Part shown: piece after piece, positions 41,960 through 53,336 of the stretch
Numbering within the stretch: position 1 is the first letter of the stretch
How the letters are laid out: each line of letters begins with the position of its first letter
Source of the DNA: an uncultured bacterium
GTDB lineage: Bacteria; Armatimonadota; UBA5829
Assembly: GCA_938074205.1 (NCBI GenBank)
Contig: CALJES010000006.1
Location: 1 to 64,000 of the forward strand
Length of the DNA: 64,000 nt
Direction: 5' to 3'
Notes under the pieces: model-generated
Told to the model about the DNA's origin: nothing
The model's database searches: none
The model's input: only the letters and a program-made list of their open reading frames with translations
Translations under genes and position numbers: made by a program

Positions 41960-43030
41960 GTGTTAAGAATCGGACTCGTAACAGTTATCCTGTTCGCGAT
42001 CACAATATGCTCATCTGCCGCGGTTCGCAAGAAGGTTATTGAGTACGGCTGGGACGTGCCGGACACCTCTTACCTCCGCGAACACATAAGCGAAATGGAG
42101 AAGATTCCTTTTGACGGCGTTGTCTTCAAGATGAATCCTCGAGGCTTCCCAGGAAGGGAATTTGGATGGAGGGCATTCAGCAGAGAAAGATTCAATTTTG
42201 AGCATATGAGGCCGAATGTCGAAGACCTCAATGCAACGAAGTTTCGGCGCTTTACTGATAACTTTGTGCAGCTGACCGTCTACCCGGGAGATGTAGATTG
42301 GTTCGACCCCGATTGGTCGAACATAGCTCACAATTGTGCTATGCTTGCTCGCATAGCGAAACTGACAGGGTGCAAAGGAATAATGTTTGACCCTGAAGCT
42401 TACGGCAAGCCTATCTGGCAATACAACTCGTTTGATCCGGAGTGCAAAGAAGCCCATACGTTCAAGCAATATACCTGCCAAGTACGCCTGCGAGGACGCG
42501 AGTTCATGTCGGCAATCAACGCTGAGTACCCGGACATCACACTGCTTTGCTTATTCGGGCATTCTACCGGAACCGTCAATTGGGCTGAGATCAAGCCAGA
42601 GGACAGCAGTTTTGGTTTGCTGAGGTACTTCTTTCAGGGAATGCTCGATGTGGCAGATTCCCGGACGATAATCATTGACGGCTGGGAGTCGGCTTACGGC
42701 TACAAGGAAACAAAGAAATTTGCCCGAGCCAGAAGAGCGATGTTGGAAGAAGCGGCAGCGTTCTACGACAATCCAAAGAAGTTCACTCGACATGTGAGGT
42801 GTGCCTTTGGCCTGTGGGTAGATTACGACTGGAGAAACCACGGCTGGAGCTACGACGAGTTTTCTAAAAACTATTTCTCCCCAGACGCTTTCCGAGAAGC
42901 CCTCGCCAACGCGCTTAAGTTCACTGACGAATACGTTTGGGTTTATTCGGAAGAGCTCCGCTGGTGGAATCCTTGCAGAGCACCGGAAGAATACATTAAA
43001 GCGCTGGCCCTTGCACGCCAGCGCTTCTAA
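41960..43030 (+). CDS. Secreted protein, possible TIM-barrel glycosidase-like
   Basis: A 356-residue protein with a signal peptide (MLRIGLVTVILFAITICSSA). Repeated Trp/Tyr/Asp-rich strands (YGWDVPDT, CKGIMFDPEAYG, IIIDGWESAYGY, EYVWVYSEELRWW) suggest a TIM barrel acting on carbohydrate. FDPEAYG has the Asp-x-Glu pattern seen in active sites of several glycosidase families, but no family signature is certain. The GTG start follows GGAGG. It lies 48 bp downstream of the sulfatase gene and is probably cotranscribed, which suggests joint work on a sulfated polymer. Confidence 0.65.
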   Translation: MLRIGLVTVILFAITICSSAAVRKKVIEYGWDVPDTSYLREHISEMEKIPFDGVVFKMNPRGFPGREFGWRAFSRERFNFEHMRPNVEDLNATKFRRFTDNFVQLTVYPGDVDWFDPDWSNIAHNCAMLARIAKLTGCKGIMFDPEAYGKPIWQYNSFDPECKEAHTFKQYTCQVRLRGREFMSAINAEYPDITLLCLFGHSTGTVNWAEIKPEDSSFGLLRYFFQGMLDVADSRTIIIDGWESAYGYKETKKFARARRAMLEEAAAFYDNPKKFTRHVRCAFGLWVDYDWRNHGWSYDEFSKNYFSPDAFREALANALKFTDEYVWVYSEELRWWNPCRAPEEYIKALALARQRF

Positions 43031-43117
43031 AGAAAATGCCGACAACAGACCACGCTTGGTAGCCAGTCCAGAGGCTCATTCTATGCCAGAGTAACGAGTC
43101 CGCCTAAATGTGTTGTT

Positions 43118-43549
43118 CTAGCCACTCTGTTTCACGAAGTTGATCTGTAAGTCACTTACCAGGGCACGAAGAGTGCGCCTGTCATTGTCATCCAAGTATT
43201 GCGCTATTCTGTCAACCATAAAGACTATCGTGTCTATAGCAACTTTCGCTTGAACTAAGTCTTTTTCCGGTTCCTTCTGACCAGGGGCAAGACGAATTCC
43301 CATACGTACCCAAGCCTGCTCTGCCAGCATTCCAACCATAAATTGTATGAGATCGTAGACTTTGGGAAGAGACATTTGCTCAGCTTGTTCTTGAGTAGTC
43401 TGGGCACCAGCTGCTTGCGTATTCTGCTGACTCTCCGAGTTTTGTTCTTTGCTTTGGGCTTCTTGATTTTCTCTTAATGTACCGTCAGGGTTGACACGAC
43501 GTTTGTCCTTCACTTCGTAAGCCTTTTCTTCTTCCGGTTCAGTTGCCAA
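43118..43549 (-). CDS. DUF1844 domain protein
   Basis: A 143-residue protein. The N-terminal ~60 residues are hydrophilic and Gln/Glu-rich (disordered). The C-terminal ~80 residues form the DUF1844 helical domain (SLPKVYDLIQFMVGMLAEQAW, IDTIVFMVDRI, LVSDLQINFV). Its function is unknown; it is widespread as a small cytosolic protein in several phyla. I prefer the TTG start at 43549, because GGAGGT lies 7 bp upstream; an ATG at 43564 would put that sequence inside the gene. Confidence 0.85.
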   Translation of the reverse strand: MATEPEEEKAYEVKDKRRVNPDGTLRENQEAQSKEQNSESQQNTQAAGAQTTQEQAEQMSLPKVYDLIQFMVGMLAEQAWVRMGIRLAPGQKEPEKDLVQAKVAIDTIVFMVDRIAQYLDDNDRRTLRALVSDLQINFVKQSG

Positions 43550-43948
43550 TACCATCACCTCCATCGTTGTTCGCAGCGCAGGATCACCTAGTCATGCCGT
43601 CCTGCAAACCTCGGTTTCTGCAAGAATTGCGCCATTCCGCCTGCACATTCAGTATACCCAACATCACACCGATCATCGCCGCTCCCGCCGAATCGCAGTG
43701 CCAATCTGCAAGGCTGCATTCCCTACACGGCACAAACCATCAGTGGCATCCGCCAAGAGCCCTGTAAGCAACAGCTAATGCAATAGCAATGAAAATGAAT
43801 AGGTATCATCCAGAAAGCGATAGAGCCCCACTACAGAAGGCATCCGGTAACACATAAAGATCCTCTGGACTTTATCCACGTGCGAATCGTAGACTACCTC
43901 AAAAGTAAGTCCTATTTATTACTAAGCTACTGCGGGTAAAGCAGCATG
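43550..43948. other. Intergenic region, 399 bp
   Basis: The region between ligA and the DUF1844 gene, both left-running. It contains the DUF1844 leader with its GGAGGT. A 49-codon minus-strand frame (43584..43733, GTG start, Cys-rich) is open here but has no Shine-Dalgarno. No repeat or RNA was seen. Confidence 0.5.
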
Positions 43949-46024
<2,076 letters not shown>

Positions 46025-46037
46025 TTATCCGACAACT

Positions 46038-46066
46038 ATTATACCCCTGGGTGACCGTTGTGCTAA
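46038..46066 (-). promoter_or_regulatory. Promoter of ligA
   Basis: Leftward TTAGCA (46066..46061), a 17-bp spacer, perfect TATAAT (46043..46038), about 29 bp upstream of the ATG. Confidence 0.6.
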
Positions 46067-46141
46067 AGTTTCGCGGCGCAATGTGATTTGAATTCTGATG
46101 CCGGGGTCAATGTAGGTGCTGAACAATTGAGAAGAGAGATA

Positions 46142-46169
46142 TTGCACCAGTCACAAAGGACCGGTGCAA
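46142..46169 (+). promoter_or_regulatory. Hairpin in the guaA leader
   Basis: TTGCACC (46142-46148) pairs with GGTGCAA (46163-46169); after one mismatch a further GTC/GAC extends the stem around a 6-nt loop. It lies 90 bp upstream of the guaA start in the divergent ligA-guaA gap. No T-run follows. It could be an attenuator or a protein site; it does not match the purine riboswitch. Confidence 0.35.
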
Positions 46170-46259
46170 CGATGTGTGTATAGCAAAGCCGCTAAGATAC
46201 CGAAGGAAAAAATTATTCGAGTGCAGTATCTTATGTAACGTTTACGGGAGGTTTCCTAA

Positions 46260-47222
46260 ATGGTTGAAGAAATACGTGCAGACGAACTTGATCCTGAAAA
46301 GTTCATCGAAGAAAAGATTCGTGAAATAAAAGAAATCGTGGGCGATAGAACCGCAATCAACGCACTTTCTGGCGGTGTTGATTCGTCCGTAGTAACTGTG
46401 CTGGGCCACAGAGCTTTGGGAGATCGTCTGAAGAGTGTGTTTATAGACAATGGGTTGATGCGCGAGGGTGAACCGGAACAAGTAGTCACTCGATTTCGAA
46501 ACCTTGGTATTCCGGTGGAAATGGTAGATGCCCGCGAGGAGTTTTTTGCAGCCTTAAATGGTATTACCGATCCGGAAGAAAAGCGAGAAGCAATCACGCA
46601 GACGTTCTACAAACATGTCTTTGGACGTATTGTTAGACAAAGCGGTGCGAAGTTCTTACTTCAGGGAACGATTTTGACGGATGTAGATGAAACCGTTGCC
46701 GGTATCAAGAGACAGCACAACGTTTTCGAACAGTTGGGCATTGATCCTCAAGAAGCTTTCGGGTACAAAATAATAGAGCCTCTCCTTCAACTTCGCAAGG
46801 ACGGCGTTCGTAAAGTAGGCGAAGCATTGGGTTTGCCGAAAGAGGTATTTGAACGTATTCCCTTTCCAGGACCTGCACTGGCAGCGAGAATTGTAGGCGA
46901 AGTAACGCCAGAGCGTATTGAGATTGTTCGCAAGGCTACCGCCATTGTGGAACGTTTGTTAAAGGATACAGGGGCGTTCCAGTACATGGCCATATTACAT
47001 GCAGATAAGATGACGGGAATCCAAAACGGTAAACGCGACTTCGGACAGCAAATCGAAGTCCGGTGTTGGGACAGCGTTGATGGCCGCACGGCTACGCCGA
47101 CAAGGCTGCCATTTGAAAAACTTGAAGACCTCGCTAATGCTATAATCAGCGAGGTCCCCGGAATTGTGAGTGTAACCTATAACATAGCCCCTAAGCCGCC
47201 TTCCACAATTGAGGCAGTGTAG
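46260..47222 (+). CDS. guaA: GMP synthase ATP-pyrophosphatase subunit, stand-alone (GuaA subunit B)
   Basis: A 320-residue GMP synthase synthetase half: the PP-loop SGGVDSS (residues 37-43), the dimerisation domain (GKRDFGQQIEVRCW) and a C-terminus ending IAPKPPSTIEAV. It amidates XMP using ATP. The ~190-residue glutaminase (GATase) domain that precedes it in nearly all bacterial GuaA proteins is absent: the protein opens directly with MVEEIRADELDPEKFIEEKI, as in archaeal split enzymes. The ATG follows GGGAGGT, so it is not a fragment of a longer frame. The glutaminase must be encoded elsewhere, or ammonia is used. Confidence 0.93.
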   Translation: MVEEIRADELDPEKFIEEKIREIKEIVGDRTAINALSGGVDSSVVTVLGHRALGDRLKSVFIDNGLMREGEPEQVVTRFRNLGIPVEMVDAREEFFAALNGITDPEEKREAITQTFYKHVFGRIVRQSGAKFLLQGTILTDVDETVAGIKRQHNVFEQLGIDPQEAFGYKIIEPLLQLRKDGVRKVGEALGLPKEVFERIPFPGPALAARIVGEVTPERIEIVRKATAIVERLLKDTGAFQYMAILHADKMTGIQNGKRDFGQQIEVRCWDSVDGRTATPTRLPFEKLEDLANAIISEVPGIVSVTYNIAPKPPSTIEAV

Positions 47223-47227
47223 TCCAG

Positions 47228-49231
47228 CTACGGCTTATCGAAGCCGAGGCGCCGGGCCAGTGAGGTCATCTCTTTGATCATATTGTTGATAACTTCGATA
47301 GGCTTGTCTGTAAAACGCGGGTCCGCCGGGCTAAGAACGACTGTGTCCTCCCATCTCGGCAAAGCAGCGCGAGCCTGTTTCAGACCTGCCACGTACTGCT
47401 TGAACCAGTAGTTGGCTACGTCTCGGCGAATAGGCGGCACACCGGCGGGTCTAACAATCTGCTTCAGCTCATAGAGTGCTTTTATCGCTCGTATATATCC
47501 GTCGATGACCAGGCTCTCATACAGGATGCTGGGGATTCCCAGCTCTTTGGCCAGCCTAACTCCCCGAGCAGCAGCTTCAACATCATTGTTCAACTGCGTT
47601 TCGTTTGGAATATTGCCCCATGGAGACGGATAAGCGTCCCACAAAATGAAACCCAAAGGTGGAAGCTCACCCCTTTCCAACCTGGTGGCAACTGTTCCCA
47701 TTGACCTTCTTAGCTCTTCGTTGGGAAATCCGGAACCAAAAACGTCCCATCCCACGGGACCCATCGTCTCCGACCACTCAGCAAACTTTTCTGGGTCTTT
47801 CCAACCTTGTCGGATAGCATACGAGTAGGCGAATTCCTTTGGTGTGCGTCCCCTAAGATTCCATGCCCATTCTGCAGCAGCCTCTACATTGAAACGGTAG
47901 TAATGCACGCGGGGAGTAGCATATCCCAACAACCCTGACAGTCCTTTGGTTACGAACTCAGTCATACGGTAATAAATGAAATGCGCGCCAGTGAACGGTT
48001 CGCAAAACCCGACGGTCGGACTCAAGTTGGGAACTACCCCAACCCACCTGCCACGCGCCGCCTCCTCAGCGATGTACTTTCTCAGCATCGGGCGGCGAAA
48101 CGTATTGTACGTAAGAAGACTGTGATAGTATGCTAGCTCAACCTCAGGCGGAATTTCACGAAAGACCTCGAAATTGCAAAACTCGGTTGATTCAGCTGTC
48201 ATAATGCGCAGTTTGAAAGGTCGGCCCAACCTTTCCTGGGCTTTGCGCCAAGCGTTCACTATTGCCCTAGCCTCCAACACAGGCCAAGGTTTGCCGCTCG
48301 CTTTGCATCTCTCGCATTGGCAACCCACCGCACCGCCCAGGTTTTCCGTCATCCACGTATCCACGCTTGTTACGTTAGGCAAGCTAGCCAGTTGAACCAT
48401 CCACTCTGCAAGTGCCTCCACCACTTCCGGTTGAGAATAGCACATTACACCAGGGTGAGAAGTGCTCTTGCCTTTGACCTGGGGATAAACCTGCATTATA
48501 TGACCTGACGACTGCTCCAAATGAAGAATGACTGGGCTGAACTCGATTCCGTAGCGCGGTCCCTCAGACACAAGCGGTTCTCGATCTTCTTTTAGTTTTG
48601 CGAAGAGCTTGCCATTCTGGTCAACTCCCAGAGCCGATATTTGCTCCATAAGATTCATCTTTCGGTCACCCAGCCATTTTAGGTGGGCGAAATTGTCAGT
48701 CCCCCAGAGCCCCCTTTTCTGCATGTCGGGCCAATCCAACACATCAAGCATAGGCATCGTCAGCTCATAAGTGGTTTTCTTGGCACTAACGAGCTGCTGT
48801 AATGTTTTAGCAGCGTAATATAACCCGCGAGAACTGAGCGCAATTAGCCTAATGGTTCTCTCGTCGGGCGCAGTGATTCTATACGCTTGGTCGGCATTTT
48901 TAAGTTCCTTTAGAGATTCTGACTCAGGTCCTCCGAGAATAAGGGACACAGTAAAAACTGCATCAGCGCTTTCTTCACTTCCGAACAGCTCAGCAAGCTC
49001 TTTGATTGCCTGATCAATCACCATATCTCTCGGGGCATCACAAACGATTCTTACCTTGCGGACGGGCACTGGTACTTTTGCGAAGAGCTTAATGGATTTG
49101 GGAAGCGGAACGGTATACCTTATCCAGTTTGTTGCCTCACTCGCAGTAAGCGTCGACGGCGAAGCTTGGCTTACCGCCGCACACAACACAAATAGTATAC
49201 CGACTACAGTAGACAGCACATTCCGAAACAA
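47228..49231 (-). CDS. Secreted glycoside-hydrolase-like protein (GH20/GH67-type)
   Basis: A 667-residue protein with a signal peptide (cut near SQAS). Residues ~55-155 form a zincin-like alpha/beta domain with SSRGLYYAAKTLQQLV, as precedes the barrel of beta-hexosaminidases and alpha-glucuronidases. Then follows a long barrel region with DVLDWPDMQKRGLWG, TWMTENLGG, a CQCERC cysteine cluster, and aromatic-rich strands. The layout suits degradation of exopolysaccharide or mucin-like sugar. Catalytic residues cannot be fixed by eye. The start is a TTG behind AAGGAGG at 9 bp. It is convergent with guaA, with only 5 bp between stops. Confidence 0.75.
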   Translation of the reverse strand: MFRNVLSTVVGILFVLCAAVSQASPSTLTASEATNWIRYTVPLPKSIKLFAKVPVPVRKVRIVCDAPRDMVIDQAIKELAELFGSEESADAVFTVSLILGGPESESLKELKNADQAYRITAPDERTIRLIALSSRGLYYAAKTLQQLVSAKKTTYELTMPMLDVLDWPDMQKRGLWGTDNFAHLKWLGDRKMNLMEQISALGVDQNGKLFAKLKEDREPLVSEGPRYGIEFSPVILHLEQSSGHIMQVYPQVKGKSTSHPGVMCYSQPEVVEALAEWMVQLASLPNVTSVDTWMTENLGGAVGCQCERCKASGKPWPVLEARAIVNAWRKAQERLGRPFKLRIMTAESTEFCNFEVFREIPPEVELAYYHSLLTYNTFRRPMLRKYIAEEAARGRWVGVVPNLSPTVGFCEPFTGAHFIYYRMTEFVTKGLSGLLGYATPRVHYYRFNVEAAAEWAWNLRGRTPKEFAYSYAIRQGWKDPEKFAEWSETMGPVGWDVFGSGFPNEELRRSMGTVATRLERGELPPLGFILWDAYPSPWGNIPNETQLNNDVEAAARGVRLAKELGIPSILYESLVIDGYIRAIKALYELKQIVRPAGVPPIRRDVANYWFKQYVAGLKQARAALPRWEDTVVLSPADPRFTDKPIEVINNMIKEMTSLARRLGFDKP

Positions 49232-49367
49232 AACCGCATTCCTCCTTATCTAAGAATTGATACTATGGTTGTATGAATCCTATCACTTCTGATGCTCGTT
49301 AGCAAGAGTCACTAAGCAAAGTTTTTGCAATCGCCCTTTTTCTGAAAGAGATCTACAACACAAGATA

Positions 49368-49402
49368 CGGCCCCGGCTGCCATGGCAAGACAGCCGGAGC
49401 CG
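49368..49402 (-). terminator. Terminator downstream of groEL
   Basis: A 12-bp near-perfect stem, CGGCCCCGGCTG (49368-49379) and CAGCCGGAGCCG (49391-49402), with an 11-nt loop, 38 bp after the groEL stop. On the minus strand it is followed by TATCTTGTGTTG, moderately T-rich. Confidence 0.65.
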
Positions 49403-49440
49403 CGAATGCTACAGCCAATCTATGCTGAGATTTCGAGTCT

Positions 49441-51057
49441 CTATGTCGGACCGGCTGGCGGCGTGCCGGCAGGCTCCTTTTTCTCAGGCTTTTCTACTAC
49501 AACCGCCTCTGTTGTAAGCAACATTGATGCTATGCTTGCCGCGTTCTCTAGCGCAATGCGTGTGACTTTAGCCGGATCAACAATGCCCGCCTCCATCAGA
49601 TCCTCAAACTTACCGGACATCGCGTTATAACCCCATCCAGGCTTGCCGGCGCTCTTGATTTGCTCGACAATCACCGAGCCTTCGGCACCAGCATTCTCCG
49701 CAATGCGCCGAGCAGGTTCCTCTAATGCTCTCTTGACTATGCGCACGCCGATCTGCTCGTCACCGTTTACCTCGATCTTTTCCAGCTCAGGAATAGCTCT
49801 CAGCAGCGTGACGCCACCGCCTGGCACGATACCCTCCTCCACTGCGGCGCGCGTCGAGGAAACCGCGTCTTCGATTCGAGCTTTCTTTTCCTTGAGCTCA
49901 GTCTCAGTGGCAGCGCCGACTTGTATGATGGCCACTCCACCAGACAGCTTTGCCAGCCGCTCCTGCAGTTTCTCACGATCGTAGTTCGACTCTGTCTTTT
50001 CGAGCTCGGCCTTGATCTGAGCGATTCTTCCCTTGATTGCCTCAGGGCTTCCTTTGCCTTCGACAATTGTCGTCTTTTCTTTTTCGATGATGACCCTCTT
50101 AGCTTGGCCGAGCATGCTAATGTCGACAGACTCCAACTTAACACCAAGGTCTTCCGTGATGAATGTTCCACCGGTCAGGATCGCGATGTCCTGCATCATG
50201 GCCTTGCGTCTGTCACCAAAACCGGGTGCCTTGACCGCCGCCGCATTAAGCGTGCCGCGCAGCTTGTTTACAACCAGCGTTGCAAGCGCCTCTCCTTCCA
50301 TGTCCTCGCAAATTACGACTAGCGGGCGGCCCACCTGGAGTACTTTTTCCAGCAGTGGAACAATGTCTTGAGCGGCTGAGATTTTCTTCTCATAGAGGAG
50401 TATGAGAGGATCCTCCAGAACTGCCTCCATGCGTTCGGGATCAGTGATCATGTACGGGGAAATGTAACCTTTGTCGAACTGAAGTCCTTCTACCCATTCC
50501 AAACAAGTGGTAGTACCTTTTGATTCTTCTGTGGTGATCACCCCGTCTTTGCCCACTTTTTCCATCGCCTCGGCTACAAGTTCGCCTATCTCCTTGTCAT
50601 TTGCCGATATGCTCGCCACTTGTGCGATCTCTTCGCGCTTCTTGACAGGCTTCGCGGCCTTTTTTATTTCTTCTACAGCTACGGAGACAGCCTTCTCGAT
50701 GCCTCGCTTAAGTGCCATAGGATTTGCCCCGGCCGCTACAGCCAGCATACCTTCGTGAACCATAGCTTGAGCCAGCACAGTTGCAGTCGTGGTGCCATCG
50801 CCAGCTACGTCGTTAGTCTTAGATGCGACCTCTCTGAGAAGCTGCGCACCGACGTTTTCAAATTTGTCTTCAAGTTCTATCTCTTTGGCGATAGTTACAC
50901 CATCGTTGATGACAGTGGGACTTCCGTACTTCTTTTCGATCATTGCGTAGCGGCCTCTGGGACCAAGCGTAACCGCCACTGCATTCGCAAGGGTATCTAC
51001 ACCTTTCTCGAGAGCTCGTCGAGCTTCTTCGTCAAACTTCAGCTCTTTTGCTGGCAT
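49441..51057 (-). CDS. groEL: 60-kDa chaperonin GroEL
   Basis: A 538-residue chaperonin of normal length. Landmarks are [15 protein letters not shown] (ATP site) and [15 protein letters not shown]. It forms the double ring in which GroES-capped folding takes place. The tail is [14 protein letters not shown] and lacks the Gly-Gly-Met repeats found at the C-terminus of most bacterial GroEL. The start ATG follows GGGAGGTGAGAG, 19 bp after groES. Confidence 0.98.
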   Translation of the reverse strand: MPAKELKFDEEARRALEKGVDTLANAVAVTLGPRGRYAMIEKKYGSPTVINDGVTIAKEIELEDKFENVGAQLLREVASKTNDVAGDGTTTATVLAQAMVHEGMLAVAAGANPMALKRGIEKAVSVAVEEIKKAAKPVKKREEIAQVASISANDKEIGELVAEAMEKVGKDGVITTEESKGTTTCLEWVEGLQFDKGYISPYMITDPERMEAVLEDPLILLYEKKISAAQDIVPLLEKVLQVGRPLVVICEDMEGEALATLVVNKLRGTLNAAAVKAPGFGDRRKAMMQDIAILTGGTFITEDLGVKLESVDISMLGQAKRVIIEKEKTTIVEGKGSPEAIKGRIAQIKAELEKTESNYDREKLQERLAKLSGGVAIIQVGAATETELKEKKARIEDAVSSTRAAVEEGIVPGGGVTLLRAIPELEKIEVNGDEQIGVRIVKRALEEPARRIAENAGAEGSVIVEQIKSAGKPGWGYNAMSGKFEDLMEAGIVDPAKVTRIALENAASIASMLLTTEAVVVEKPEKKEPAGTPPAGPT

Positions 51058-51076
51058 CCTCTCTCACCTCCCGCAC

Positions 51077-51397
51077 TTATTTGTCCTCCTTGCAACAGCC
51101 TTGCTTCTTTTCGGAGTCCAAGATTGCGAGAACGTCTTCCTGGCGCAATATCACGTATTCCTCCGCGCCCACTTTGACTTCTGTGCCCGCGTACTTGCCG
51201 TAAATCACCCGATCACCGACTTTCACATCCATCGGAACCTTCTTGCCAGATGAAAGTTGTGTTCCCGGCCCGACGGCAATGACATCACCTTCTTGTGGCT
51301 TTTCTTTAGCGCTGTCAGGAAGGACGATTCCACCTGCTGTCATCTCTTCGGCTGAAACCGGTTTCACAATGATCCTGTCTCCTAAAGGCTTTAGCAT
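51077..51397 (-). CDS. groES: 10-kDa co-chaperonin GroES
   Basis: A 106-residue co-chaperonin. It opens [14 protein letters not shown], has the mobile-loop region [15 protein letters not shown] and the beta-hairpin [10 protein letters not shown], and ends with [11 protein letters not shown], about ten residues longer than usual with two adjacent cysteines. It caps GroEL. Transcribed leftward with groEL under a CIRCE operator. Confidence 0.97.
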   Translation of the reverse strand: MLKPLGDRIIVKPVSAEEMTAGGIVLPDSAKEKPQEGDVIAVGPGTQLSSGKKVPMDVKVGDRVIYGKYAGTEVKVGAEEYVILRQEDVLAILDSEKKQGCCKEDK

Positions 51398-51439
51398 GTC
51401 TGTTGCACCTCCCGTAAAGATGTATTGGAGTCAATATGA

Positions 51440-51466
51440 TTAGCACTCTCTGCTACAGAGTGCCAG
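51440..51466 (-). promoter_or_regulatory. CIRCE operator (HrcA site)
   Basis: TTAGCACTC (51440-51448), a 9-bp spacer, then GAGTGCCAG (51458-51466). The left arm is the exact CIRCE consensus; the right arm differs from GAGTGCTAA at two positions. It lies between the groES promoter and groES, where HrcA represses. Confidence 0.9.
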
Positions 51467-51477
51467 CTGAAAATAAT

Positions 51478-51505
51478 TTTATAGGTACGATACCCCATTC
51501 GGCAA
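51478..51505 (-). promoter_or_regulatory. Promoter of groES-groEL
   Basis: Leftward TTGCCG (51505..51500), a 16-bp spacer, TATAAA (51483..51478), directly upstream of CIRCE, so the operator is in the initial transcribed region. Confidence 0.65.
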
Positions 51506-51598
51506 GTACTTCAATCTACTTCTACTTACGCCGATTGGTGTCGAACCGAATTAACTGTCTGCAAGCAAAGTATAACTGAAAAACGAGGTTATACACTG

Positions 51599-51627
51599 TT
51601 GACAAGGGAAGATCCGACTCATATAAT
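51599..51627 (+). promoter_or_regulatory. Promoter of the tRNA-Ile/tRNA-Ala unit
   Basis: Perfect consensus: TTGACA (51599-51604), a 17-bp spacer, TATAAT (51622-51627), 15 bp upstream of tRNA-Ile. Confidence 0.9.
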
Positions 51628-51641
51628 ACTATTGATTAAGA

Positions 51642-51718
<77 letters not shown>

Positions 51719-51764
51719 CAAGTATTGGGGCTTAGCGTAGGCAAGCGTTTCCTTTGTAATGCGC

Positions 51765-51840
51765 GGGGGCTTAGCTCAGCTGGGAGAGCGACTGCTTTGC
51801 ACGCAGTAGGTCAGCGGTTCGAATCCGCTAGCCTCCACCA
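51765..51840 (+). tRNA. tRNA-Ala (TGC)
   Basis: Acceptor GGGGGCT/AGCCTCC with the alanine identity pair G3-U70, anticodon loop TTTGCAC (TGC), discriminator A, encoded CCA. This Ile-Ala pair often lies in rRNA operons, but no rRNA is present here. Confidence 0.97.
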
Positions 51841-51864
51841 ATATAACACAAAAGGTATTGGCAC

Positions 51865-52773
51865 TTGCAACCCCGCCGGTACGAAGCAATCCAGGTTTCC
51901 TTGACCAGCTATGCTATCCGAACTTTTAGCTTTCTCAGCGAAGTCATTTCATACTATAGGAAGCACAACGGCAGTCTCGCCGCTGCGGCACTTTCCTTCG
52001 TCGTGTTCGTAAGTTTCTTTCCGACGATACTGCTCTTCATAGCTGCATTTGGTTATGTGTTTGGTTCGCCCGAGCGAGCGGAAAGTGTCCTGCTTAGCTA
52101 CTTGCGCATATATGCACCTGCGATTCACGACAAGGGAACGATAACCCTCGAACAGATCGTACGCGAAATAGTCGTTGGTCGCGAAGCTGCGACTGGTGCT
52201 GGTATATTGATCCTTCTGTGGTCCGGCTCGACTCTTACATCATATGTTGAACGAGTCGTGAATTTAGCTTGGGACAGCAGTAATGAACGAACATTTCTTG
52301 CCAGACGAATCATAAGTGTAATCTTGCTCTTAACTTCGGCGACACTCTTCCTAGCCTCGTTTCTGGTAACCACAGCAATAGAAGCAATAAAGTCCGGTAT
52401 GTTCGCCACAATATTGCCTAATCTGTCCAACCTGCTGCCCATCTGGACCGCAGCAAGCAGACTGCTTGCGCTTTCGTCAACAGCAGCGGGATTCTTGATG
52501 ATATACAAATTGCTACCTGCCAGGAGAGTGCCATTGACAGCCGCAGCAGTTGGTGCTATCTTCGCGACTTTCCTATGGGAGATAGCCAAAACCTGTTTCG
52601 GCCTCTATGTCACGCGGTACGCATCGTATGGCGTAATCTATGGCCCGCTTGCGGGACTGATAGCATTCCTGATATGGTTGAACTGCTCCTCAATCGTGTT
52701 AATTTTCGGTGCGGAGGTATGCGCAGCTTGGGCAAGAAGAATGACCACAACTCCCGAAGCGCGATCCGAGTGA
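51865..52773 (+). CDS. YihY/BrkB-family inner membrane protein
   Basis: A 302-residue protein with about six membrane segments. NGSLAAAALSFVVFVSFFPTIL and LWSGSTLTSYVERVVNLAW are family hallmarks, as is YGPLAGLIAFLIWLN near the end. YihY/BrkB proteins were long mis-called RNase BN; transport or envelope roles are suspected. The start is a TTG behind AAAGGT, 24 bp after tRNA-Ala, so it may be read from the tRNA promoter. Confidence 0.85.
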   Translation: MQPRRYEAIQVSLTSYAIRTFSFLSEVISYYRKHNGSLAAAALSFVVFVSFFPTILLFIAAFGYVFGSPERAESVLLSYLRIYAPAIHDKGTITLEQIVREIVVGREAATGAGILILLWSGSTLTSYVERVVNLAWDSSNERTFLARRIISVILLLTSATLFLASFLVTTAIEAIKSGMFATILPNLSNLLPIWTAASRLLALSSTAAGFLMIYKLLPARRVPLTAAAVGAIFATFLWEIAKTCFGLYVTRYASYGVIYGPLAGLIAFLIWLNCSSIVLIFGAEVCAAWARRMTTTPEARSE

Positions 52774-53249
52774 GAACTGCCGACGAGAGAGACCTCCCCG
52801 AAATCGCGCGAATCTACAATCAGGCGATTTTGGAGACAACTGCCACATTTGACACTGTCCCCAAATCGGTAGAAGACTGGCAGGAGACAATTGTGTCTCA
52901 CAATGACAAGTTTCCTCTTGTCGTAGCAGAAGGTGACGGCAAGGTCGTGGGTTGGGGTAGCTTGCGACCTTTTATCAAACGTCCGGCGGCTAGTTTCACC
53001 GTCGAGAATGCAGTATATGTAGACCCCAACTACCAAGGCAAGGGCATCGGTTCAGCAATTCTTGCGTTTCTCTTAGAATGTGCACGCCGTGAGAACTATC
53101 ATGCAGTGATAGCGCTCGTAGTCGCAGGGAATGTCTCAAGTGAACGCCTGCACAGCAAGTTTGGATTTGAGTGCGTAGGAGTCCTGCGTGAAGTAGGATA
53201 TAAATTCGGTCGCTGGTTGGATCTCTTGGTGCTCGAAAGGCTTCTCTAG
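52719..53249 (+). CDS. GNAT acetyltransferase, phosphinothricin/Pat-like
   Basis: About 176 residues. IRVRTADERDLPEIARIYN opens the GNAT fold; YVDPNYQGKGIGSAILAFLL holds the acetyl-CoA pyrophosphate-binding Q/RxxGxG/A loop; SERLHSKFGFE is motif B. It resembles phosphinothricin or amino-acid (methionine sulfone) acetyltransferases. The start is uncertain: ATG 52719 keeps the whole first strand but lies inside yihY with GGAGGT directly against it; GTG 52770 overlaps the yihY stop (GTGA) but shortens strand 1. Confidence 0.85.
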   Translation: MRSLGKKNDHNSRSAIRVRTADERDLPEIARIYNQAILETTATFDTVPKSVEDWQETIVSHNDKFPLVVAEGDGKVVGWGSLRPFIKRPAASFTVENAVYVDPNYQGKGIGSAILAFLLECARRENYHAVIALVVAGNVSSERLHSKFGFECVGVLREVGYKFGRWLDLLVLERLL

Positions 53250-53336
53250 AAGCTAGGTTAGTAATCACCTTTCAACTGACGCAGAGCCTGCAGCCTACCT
53301 GATCAACTACGTCCATAGCAAGTACCGCGGAACACT

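Noticed and set aside
43584-43733. 49-codon minus-strand frame with Cys-rich start
   Set aside because: GTG start without Shine-Dalgarno, preceded by an in-frame stop; possibly chance.
46046-46259. Purine riboswitch upstream of guaA
   Set aside because: The leader has a hairpin, but the conserved junction and loop sequences of the purine aptamer are absent.
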